Shown piece after piece: positions 56,701 through 64,000 of a DNA stretch of 64,000 nucleotides. The position numbers and the translations under genes are program-made. The notes under the pieces were generated by a model that saw nothing but the letters and a program-made list of their open reading frames with translations, did not search any database and was not told the DNA's origin. This DNA is from Mycteria americana (lineage: Eukaryota > Chordata > Aves > Ciconiiformes > Ciconiidae): positions 108,176,062-108,240,061 of the forward strand of contig NC_134367.1 of the NCBI RefSeq assembly GCF_035582795.1, written 5' to 3'. Each line of letters opens with the position of its first letter. Positions within the stretch are counted from its first letter, which is position 1.

Positions 56701-59674
56701 TAACCTTAGGACAAAAAAGGCAACAGTCACCATATATATAGTCTTATCAAACTTGTAGTTACTGTAACATATAAATAAAATATACATTTGAATTGTAAAT
56801 AAAAATGAATACTAAGTGTAGTCTACTGCTATAGTTACCTACATGCTCATCTAGTAGTATTTTTACAATCATTCAGTGGGTGCTTCATAGTTGTTCATAA
56901 CAAATGCAGCACTTCATCAAAGCTTATGAAAACTGCATTTGTCAGAAGGTTCCCTCTCCTGTTACAGAAAACAGGGTGTTTCAAAGTTACTGAAAACTTC
57001 TGTTTTCCTTTGATATGTTTCCACTGAGATGCAAGGTATATATAAGCCTTTGAACTAGGCAGTAAAAATTATTTCCAATTAGATGCAGCTTCCCATTTAC
57101 GTGCACTTGTTTTCAAGGTCTGCCTACACAATGTAACCAAATATTCCAGCAGGCTAGCCATATTCAAGTACTCCATTTATTTAACAACTCTGACCCCTTT
57201 CCTCCTGCTTTTATCTTCATACCTGCTAGGAGTTTTGTAAGTACAGGAGGAGCTGGTAAAGACCTAAATAAGCCACTAACTTTCAAACAGATCCTGACTG
57301 ATGGCATGCCAGAGTCAAACACATTTACTGCTTTTCCATTTTAGAAAACTACTTTAAGACAACTTTTCATAGATATGCTCCTGATGGAATTAACTTATAC
57401 CAAGACAAGTTTTCATCTGTTGTGTCAAGGCCCTATGTAAAAAACCAAACCAAAAAAAACCCCAAACCAACAAACCCCTACAAAAAACAGCCTGCAAGCC
57501 CAGAGAACTTTTCAGGAGCACTGAGCACACTGTCAGGAAAAACATCAGACAGCACTGCAGATTCTCAGCACCCCTGAAAGTGAGATCTCAGCAGAATTCA
57601 AGCTCCATCAAGACTGGTTAAACCCACAGCAGAGGCATGCCTGTGCAGTGCAGACTTTGGTAACTCGCCAGCATGCTGCCTTGAGCACTACCAATGATGA
57701 GGACTGGTGTACTTTCTGCAGCCTGCCATCCAAGAGTTTCTACATCAGCACCTGAATAGTTGCTTATTTGGTTTTCGAAGCTTCAATATCTTTTTTTTTT
57801 TTTTAAGAAACTAGTTTAGTTTATGAAAGTTAGCTAACTTTTCAGGTCTTAACCTCTGATACTTTTTTTTTAAATTAAAAAAAAAGCCTATGATTAGTTA
57901 AGACAAATGTTGGTCCTGAAGCACTACAGATGTTTCTTGCAAGTATTTTTTCAACTGCAAAAGAACTCTGATAAGGGACACTGGCTTACCTCTGACGGAC
58001 CCATGTATTCTGTAGAAAAGTCTTTCTCTAGTGACTCAATATAGAAGGTCAGAAACTCTGCAGCCCTTTTCCACTGCTTTTGTAGCATGGCATCCTGAAT
58101 GTAACTTAAACACACTTCCTTGCTCTTCTTGAAGTTTAATTTATGTTCATGGGAAGATGCTAAACAAAAAAAAACAAAAAAAAAAAATCAACCAAGCCCA
58201 CAACTGTTACAGGTTACAGATAAAAATGTGCCTACTATTTCTGCGTCTCTCTTACATGATCTTTCTCAGGCACTACAGAAAGTGATGTTAAGCTATGTGA
58301 TTTTGAAGTTAAATGCACCTACTAGTCTGCAGGGAAGCGAGACTATGGCAAAAGCTGGAAATATAATATTAAATGGCATTTTCCACAAGCAGCACACAGC
58401 TGAAGACACTTGAAACAGCGAAGAGCCCATTATTACACACTACTGCCCTACCAGAATTAGAAGACCATGGTGCTTTGATAACTTCACAGTACATTTTGTT
58501 ATATTTTGGGGACCACTCTTCCCTTACTAATCATCACCTAAGTTTGTGACCCCACTGTGCTGAAGATTTGCATACACATATACAAACAGGCCACTCCAGT
58601 AGGCTAAGCAATTCCCACTAAAAACAAAGATACACTTGGGGAATTATTCTCTTTTGAGCACAAGACTGGAAGGAGAACACTTACCCTTTTTACACGGACA
58701 ATGGTTCAATTCCTGTTATCGCACAATACTGAATCCTCATATCCACACTTTTTAAAAAATCATGCCCATGTACTAGCTGTATGCCACAGTCTAACGTGCC
58801 CCTACAACAACACTCAAGCCACAAGAGCCTTCTGCAAAGGACATGCAGAGCTCACCAAATCACCTCCTACCTGGACACTATAGGCAAAGGAATAACTCAA
58901 ACACTGGCTTGAAGCAGTTTTATTACAGTGCATTCTAAAAATTACCTCTAACCAACCCACCGATAGGTCTAGTCTTCACACCTATTTCTAACCTCAAAGG
59001 TTCCAAGTACTAAGAAAATAAAACCCACAGTGAACACCACAAGATTAAATATACTAAGGGCCTGGCTACTCTAGGTAAGTCCTAGTATGCAAGTCAGAAG
59101 TCATCCGATACACGCAGAGTTGATGTGAAGTGTTTCACTACAAAGCTCTTCGAAACAGGAACTTCTCCAGAGGTTTTGCGGTCACCTGCATCCACAATGC
59201 TTTTGGTATCAGTCACCTCATCAGCCCTTATTTTACGTGTACACGCCTCCCTCAAGCGCCTTGCAGGCTGCCAGGTAGGCGGGCCGCCCACACGCAGCGG
59301 CGCAGGGGGACCGGGAGCAGCACTAAGGGCACCGGGAATCCCAACCGCCTCCTCGGCGGGAGACCGACGGCGAACCGCGAAGGGAGGGGGCAGGCCGGCC
59401 TCACCGGCGCCGGGCACAGGGGGGGCAAAGGCGGCCTTCCTCCCTCAGGGCCGGAGGGGGAGAAGGGGAACGGCGGAGCACGGGGAGGCGCAGGGGGAGC
59501 CGCAGGGGGAGGGCGGGGACAAGCGGGAGCCGTCGGGGCCGGGGCTGCTGCGCCCTTACCCGGCTGGTAGAGGTGCGACGGCAGAAAAGGCAGGTGCAGG
59601 GCCGGCAGCAGGGCGCTCCCCGCCTGCGCGGCAGGGCTCTTCGCCGCCGCCTCTTCCTCCAGGAAGCTGTCCAT
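47629..59674 (-). CDS. TAF1A: TAF1A, TBP-associated factor RNA polymerase I subunit A (ten coding exons)
   Basis: Subunit (TAFI48) of SL1/TIF-IB, the TBP-containing factor that places RNA polymerase I on ribosomal DNA promoters in the nucleolus. Joining 59560-59674, 57990-58159, 56557-56670, 55097-55295, 54156-54286, 53100-53258, 51885-51951, 50486-50606, 48919-49079 and 47629-47771 (complement) gives 1380 nt, 459 residues plus stop; human is about 450. All junctions are GT-AG and phase-consistent. Matches to remembered human sequence include [13 protein letters not shown] (57-69), [10 protein letters not shown] (96-105), [46 protein letters not shown] and [17 protein letters not shown] (373-389). 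It is a helical repeat-like protein throughout, with a lysine-rich patch KKRKKR (319-324). The N-terminal 40 residues are Ala/Leu/Pro-rich and poorly conserved. Transcription starts in a CpG island. Confidence 0.97.
48919..49079 (-). CDS. TAF1A: TAF1A coding exon 9
   Basis: 161 nt, residues 359-412 plus one base. Reads [20 protein letters not shown], then [16 protein letters not shown]. The Trp-rich block is the most diagnostic part of the C-terminal half. Acceptor CTTTTTCCAG, donor G|GTAATA. Confidence 0.95.
50486..50606 (-). CDS. TAF1A: TAF1A coding exon 8
   Basis: 121 nt, residues 319-358 plus two bases. Opens with basic KKRKKR, then [20 protein letters not shown], then [14 protein letters not shown]. 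Acceptor CTTTTTCCAG; the next AG two bases downstream breaks the frame, so the upstream AG is chosen. Donor AT|GTAAGT. Confidence 0.93.
51885..51951 (-). CDS. TAF1A: TAF1A coding exon 7
   Basis: 67 nt, residues 297-318 plus one base. Reads [20 protein letters not shown] then KS, matching human ILYQIVPSHKLMLEF. Acceptor TTATTTCAG, donor A|GTAAGT. Confidence 0.93.
53100..53258 (-). CDS. TAF1A: TAF1A coding exon 6
   Basis: 159 nt, residues 244-296, phase 0 at both ends. Reads [20 protein letters not shown], then [18 protein letters not shown], very close to the human counterpart. Acceptor CTTCTCTTAG, donor AAG|GTATAT, the weakest donor in the gene. Confidence 0.95.
53293..53318 (-). repeat. Tiny CR1 3'-tail remnant
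   Basis: About 25 bp reading AGAATCACAGAATCATTTAG resemble the extreme 3' end of CR1 in the same orientation as the two longer copies. It lies just upstream of TAF1A exon 6. It could be a severely truncated insertion or chance. Confidence 0.4.
54156..54286 (-). CDS. TAF1A: TAF1A coding exon 5
   Basis: 131 nt, residues 200-243. Reads [20 protein letters not shown], then the family motif [20 protein letters not shown]. Acceptor GTTTTGGTAG, donor GAT|GTAAGG. Confidence 0.96.
55097..55295 (-). CDS. TAF1A: TAF1A coding exon 4
   Basis: 199 nt, residues 134-199 plus one base. Reads [20 protein letters not shown], then [13 protein letters not shown] and [18 protein letters not shown], a clear TPR-like pair of helices. 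Acceptor TTGAATTGCAG, donor G|GTAAGT. Confidence 0.96.
56557..56670 (-). CDS. TAF1A: TAF1A coding exon 3
   Basis: 114 nt, residues 96-133, in phase 0 at both ends. Reads [14 protein letters not shown], then [20 protein letters not shown]. Acceptor CCCATTAATAG, donor AAG|GTGAGT. Confidence 0.95.
57440..57476. repeat. A/AACC-rich simple repeat
   Basis: AAACCAAACC-type low-complexity tract in the TAF1A intron between exons 2 and 3, similar in type to the one at 33014. Confidence 0.8.
57990..58159 (-). CDS. TAF1A: TAF1A coding exon 2
   Basis: 170 nt, residues 39-95. Reads [20 protein letters not shown] then [18 protein letters not shown], aligning with the first helical hairpin of human TAF1A. 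Acceptor TTTTTTGTTTAG, donor GAG|GTAAGC. Confidence 0.95.
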
Positions 59675-60440
59675 GGCGCCGCGGGCAGGCCGCCACACCC
59701 GCACCAACGGCACCGCAGCGCACGCCGCCCGCGCCTCACCGCCTCCCCGCCCGGCTGCGGCAAGCAGCGGCCAGCTTTGAGCTTGGGGGGCGACCTCGCT
59801 GCAGGGAAACCTCACGAGCCTCCAGCCGCTCCAAGCTAACCCAGCCAAGCCGAACTGCGGCACCTGGCCATTGCGTGAAAGAGGCGGCCGGCCGGGCTTA
59901 GCCGGAGCTCGGTTTAACGGCGACCACCCCTCATCCCCTCACAGTGGCAAGCGGCCGGGCTCACAGCGCGCATGCGCCACCGGCGCGGCGCTTCCGGGAG
60001 GCGCAGGCGTCCTGAGAACATGGCGCCACTGCCGCCATGATGGGGGAAACCAATCGCCTTTGCGCATGCGCACTAAGGAAGCCGGGCAACGCCGTCGCCA
60101 TGTTGGAAGAGGCCCTTTTTCTCGTGCGCCTGCGCGATGGAGGGGTGGGGTCATGTGACTGGGAGAGCCTGCCAGCGGCGGGCTCGGTGGATGTGGCGGG
60201 CCGGGTGGGGCTAGGCCGGTCTCGTAGGTCCCGGGGACGGAGGAGGCCGCTGCCGCGGTGCCCCCGCCTCTTCGTGCTTGGCTTCAGCCTTAAAAAAGGT
60301 GTCGTTCGCCCTCGGCGCTCAGCACCCCTTGGCTGCGGGCGCCGGGGGCTAGGCTGGGCAGAAAGCGGTACAGGCCCCGCGGGAGTCCCTGGCGCCAGCA
60401 GGCGTGCACCCAGGCTGACTGGCTGCTGTCAGGTTAGGCA
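59240..60440. promoter_or_regulatory. CpG island, TAF1A promoter, probably bidirectional
   Basis: Sharp rise in GC and CpG covering TAF1A exon 1 and about 750 bp upstream. There is no TATA box. The core upstream part, 59968-60160, carries three NRF1-like sites (59968-59977 and 60062-60071 are perfect GCGCATGCGC; 60125-60136 is a near match), three YY1-like ATGGCG cores (60017-60025, 60031-60038 inverted, 60094-60104 inverted), an ETS-like CTTCCGG (59991-59997) and an E-box GTCATGTGAC (60150-60159). That is the usual make-up of a broad housekeeping promoter. About 300 bp of island extends away from TAF1A, fitting a divergent transcript; human has an annotated TAF1A antisense RNA as I recall. 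Confidence 0.85.
59560..59674 (-). CDS. TAF1A: TAF1A coding exon 1
   Basis: Residues 1-38 plus one base, [20 protein letters not shown] and onward to SHLYQP. ATG at 59674-59672 in an optimal context (GCGCCATGG, G at -3 and +4). Donor G|GTAAGG. Highly GC-rich because it lies inside the CpG island. Confidence 0.92.
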
Positions 60441-63400
60441 GTGAACCGAGCGGCTGACAAAGCCGGGCTCGCTTCCATCCGAAATAAATGCGGAATTAAT
60501 GGAGCATACGGATCTGTCTGCAGCTATCGGGTGGAGCAGGGCTGAGGGCAGCAGGATGTAAGGATTATGTGAGCTCTGGAGGTACAGTTGACCCAGTGCT
60601 GCCAGTGCAGCGGGTAGCAGAGGAGCTGGAAGTTTTCTGAGCCCCTGCCGAGGAAGTGCAGCAGGCTGCCTGGGAGCTGGCTCCTAAGCCTGTGCAGCTG
60701 TTGTAGGCGAGGCGTGCTGGCTCTCATCTGCATGTGGAAGTGGGGAAATGAGAAAGGCTAGCAAAGGTTGAAGCAGGAGGGATCAGCTAGCACGGGAGGC
60801 TAGCTGGGTGTGTTCAGTAGTGTGGCAGAGAGCTGTTTAGTTCTGCACGTAGCACAATCAGAGCATTACTAGAACCGTGACTGATGCAATGGTTACTCTA
60901 AAAGTGATAGTTAACTAGATCCTGTCGTCACTGTTTCCATTAGCTGCGTTGGTACTTTTCTGTTAGTTTGTGATTTAGAACATCATGTTCTACAGAAGAA
61001 AAGCATTCCGAATCAAAATATTGTGCATTGTAGAGCAATAATACTGCCTGTGCTCCTGCAGAGTACCTGGATGCTAGAAATCTGTCTGCCTCAACCACAG
61101 AATCTGGTTTGTACAAATTTGTGCTGGAACTTTTTTCTTTAAATCACTTTTGGCAACTGACTTTGCCATGGAGTGTTTTGGTATGTATAAAGTCCAGTTT
61201 TCCGAGTAAGAATTTACAGGGTTTTTTTTCAGAACAGCTCTGCTATGTGAGGGTGAGTAAATAATAAACTGGCTCAGATTAAAGGTTCATGTAATCCAGT
61301 ATCCTGGTTCAACTGTGATCAATAACGAGTGTCAAGGGAATAGTACAAGGCAGAACAGTTGTTTGTAGTGTCTAAACATTTAACCTCAGTATCATACCTT
61401 AATATGACATTTAATAAATCTATGTGGGAATAGCAGAAGTCTCCTTTTTTTTTTTTAATCCTGTGTTCTTCCAATATATGACCAGCATTTCAGTTAATAA
61501 GTGTTTTATATTATTAACTGATAGTTAACTTACTTGACTAACTTGACAATAAACTGTTATATAGCACCACTTCTTTAACAGTGTCATCTTTTTTGTCTGT
61601 CCTTTATAATTTGTACCTCGTATGAGTGCCTCATTGATCATTGGTGTTCCCCAAGCGTGGTGTCACTTCCTACAACATTTCTGATCTTTTGTTAGGGCAG
61701 TATCCTAATTTCACTATCCAGCTTACCCCACTTTATTTCTTAAAGTTCTCACGTTTGCTTAGAAGCACGTTTACATTTGGCTTGTTATTTTTATCTTCCT
61801 GTGTCATGCATGAGTGAGAGTCTTTGCTGATTCTTACGTAAACATAGCCAACTGATCTTGTTAATGGGTATTCGTTATTAATTTGGTAGATACTTTAGTG
61901 CAGCAGAGATGAGAGAACTGCTTTGTAACTGTAGACACATACAAAATGTTAGGTTCCTCATGTACAGTGGGACTACTCTCATAGTTGAATACCTCTGTTT
62001 CCAAGATTGGGGTTGAAGACTGAAGGAAATTTTGTCTGAAATATCTAAATAGAACTAAGTGAAATACTTCTTTTTTATGTCACACATCGGGGAAAGCTGG
62101 GTATGTTGACATGTGGGTGCATTATTACTATGAAATACTTGAAATTGCAGGGAATGCTGGACAGTTGCAGGGGTAAACTTGTGTATGTGTTTCGACTGCA
62201 AGCTACTTGTTACTGCACAATAAAGGCAATGACTTATGCAAGAAGTGTGTGATCTTGTTTCTCTTCACATCTCCCTTTCTTGCCCTTGTCTTTATGACCA
62301 CAGACACCGTTATCTTTTATCTTGGTCTTTTAATACAGATAAGCTTGGTAACCTTGTACTGATGGGAAATTGCCAAACAGGTCTGTCTTTACAAGCAGGT
62401 GGACCTAAAGATCAGGCTGGGAATTAAGCCACAAGAAATGTTAATGTCAAGGGAAAAATGACTTGTCTTTCATTCATACAGTCATCATAAAACGTGACTT
62501 GAATATATTTACTTCCATATTGTAAATTGTGATAAGTGTCACCTCTAAATTTTATGAGTTAGGCTTTCTTAGAACTTTTTATCAGCCAATATCAGCAGTG
62601 GTAAATAGGTATCGCCTCATTTTACAGGATGTGAAATACAAAAATGTCAACAAAATTCCAGGGGGGCTGTCAGCAATGCTGCGTGCTACAGCTGTGATAC
62701 TGTGCAAGGCCTGGAGAGTACGTGTGGGCACTGGGTGAATGAATCGTTGCATTCCTGTAGCGTCTGGATGTTTGCTTAATCTCGGGATGGACCAGGCTGT
62801 AAGAAATGGCAGGATGTCCAAGGTGTGTTTGGCAAAGAGGTACCAAAGCCGTTCATTGCAGCACTAAGGAAGATACCTGTTCCTGGCTTGATGCTTTTTC
62901 ATAATGTGATTAACATATTAAACTGCTCTAGATGAAACGCTTACATATTTTTCAGAGATTACATAGCAGTAACTAAGCTTGGATCTCGGGCCCTGTACGT
63001 TGGGGCTGTGGAAATGAGAGTATGTAGAGCAAAAATCAATAATCGTGAGGATATGATAAGAACACGAGCCATGCCTCTAATGCAATTAGCAGTGGTGATT
63101 GCTAACTCTTGTGATGGGAGCTGGCAGTAAGTGGAGCAGTTGGATCAACTGCTGCTCTCATAGTTGCAGAACAAACCCCAAAAAGCTGAAGTTAAGAGTG
63201 CTTGCAAATATGTCATTTAAAAGGGCTCTTAAAAAAACCCTCAGCTGTCCAGAGTTGTCCTTTGACATGCATGAAAAAGCAGAATCCTTCACCTTAACCA
63301 TCAGTTTTGCCAAGTGCCTATTCATTTTGGAAGCAGCTTCAGAATCTGCCCTTTGGGAAGTGATTTTTTTTTTTTTTTGGCCTTTTGATAAACCAGCAAG

Positions 63401-63769
63401 AAGACTCTCTTATATTACCTATCCTTTCTTGGGTGCGTCTTTTATTCCCTTTGTCCGGTCAGGGGCTGTGCTGAACGAATCACACGGGTGTGAAAAGAAG
63501 AGGGAGAAGAAGTTGCGTTCATTTTTCTCCCGTACGTGACCATTGTGACTTCTGCTGTTATTCTACCATTTTAGATCTCTAAAGCAATATAAATGTGAGG
63601 GATGTGAAAAAGCGCTAATAAAAAAAGCGCAGGCACGAGTGTAAGTAGCACATCTTTTCGTTTGCAAACGTTCATAGTTAAGATGTAGCAGCAAGTGGAA
63701 GCTGAAGCTAGGGAAGGGGAAGAACGGGCCCGCTGGGGAGCCTGTCTTTTCAGCAGTTAGGCGTGCAAC
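60441..63769. other. TAF1A upstream interval, no gene recognised
   Basis: AT-rich DNA between two CpG islands. A 146-codon frame at 63099-63539 contains a poly-T-encoded Phe run and no recognisable motif. A divergent non-coding transcript from the TAF1A island could cross this stretch. Confidence 0.55.
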
Positions 63770-64000
63770 CCTTCATTTGCCTGCGCTTTCCTCAGTGGGA
63801 CTACGCGTGAGTGCGTTCATACGCCTGCGTTACCGCAGGTTTAACCGCAAACTCTCGGGAGGTCAGCGGGGCGGGTGACGTGCTGCCTCGGCGGCGGCTG
63901 CGCCTCCCAAGCGGAGATGCGAACTTCTCGGTGGGGCAGGAGGGAGAGCAGCCAGGTGGACGTTTGGATCTGTTGCATCCTCACCCTTGTGCGTGGGGGT
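63770..64000 (+). promoter_or_regulatory. Left edge of a CpG island, probable MIA3 promoter
   Basis: CpG density rises from about 63770 to the window end. It holds a TGACGTGC element (63876-63883) resembling the XBP1/ATF6/CREB3-type unfolded-protein response site. In human, MIA3 (TANGO1, the ER export receptor for procollagen) lies divergently next to TAF1A, so this is where its 5' end is expected. No MIA3 coding sequence is visible before the window ends. Confidence 0.45.

Noticed and set aside
59125-59901. 258-codon plus-strand frame across TAF1A exon 1
   Set aside because: Low-complexity Gly/Ala/Pro/Arg product of the CpG island, antisense to a proven exon; stop codons are rare in such GC-rich DNA.
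63099-63539. 146-codon open frame upstream of the probable MIA3 promoter
   Set aside because: No recognisable motif, a Phe run coded by a plain poly-T tract, no splice context and no coding-like composition.

Overview
The window looks avian. It holds two 5'-truncated CR1 LINEs with the bird/reptile CATAGAAT-type 3' tail, few other repeats, compact introns and an AT-leaning background broken by sharp CpG islands. Two genes can be rebuilt exon by exon, both on the minus strand, and they match the order I recall for human 1q41 (HHIPL2 - TAF1A - MIA3).

Layout. 1-11.3 kb: mostly gene-free DNA with one CR1 (3829-4310), small tandem duplications and one exon-like block (6714-7137). 11.3-15 kb: puzzling. 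Splice-consistent, phase-matched exon candidates lie on BOTH strands (plus 11804-13719; minus 14996-11286) and fit no family I recognise. 15-22.7 kb: no firm gene; a few minus-strand splice-ready fragments. 22.7-23.75 kb: CpG island holding an intact tRNA-Thr(UGU) on the plus strand (23455-23527). 24.2-42.3 kb: HHIPL2, nine coding exons, 776 codons plus stop, secreted HHIP-like protein with cysteine-rich N-domain, glucose/sorbosone-dehydrogenase-type propeller and a very lysine-rich tail; a CR1 (26481-27386) sits in its seventh intron. 42.3-47.5 kb: intergenic, with one orphan exon-like block. 47.46-59.7 kb: TAF1A, ten coding exons, 459 residues, subunit of the RNA polymerase I selectivity factor SL1/TIF-IB. 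59.24-60.44 kb: TAF1A CpG-island promoter with repeated NRF1-like and YY1-like sites, probably bidirectional. 60.4-63.8 kb: no gene seen. 63.77-64 kb: the rising edge of another CpG island, placed where MIA3 (TANGO1) would start.

Functionally the two named genes are unrelated neighbours: TAF1A is a housekeeping nuclear factor with a CpG promoter, whereas HHIPL2 encodes a secretory protein whose start lacks a CpG island, suggesting tissue-restricted expression. Exon borders were read by eye from GT/AG sites, reading phase and remembered family sequence; every junction of the two named genes keeps the frame. No retroviral or other virus-derived element was recognised.
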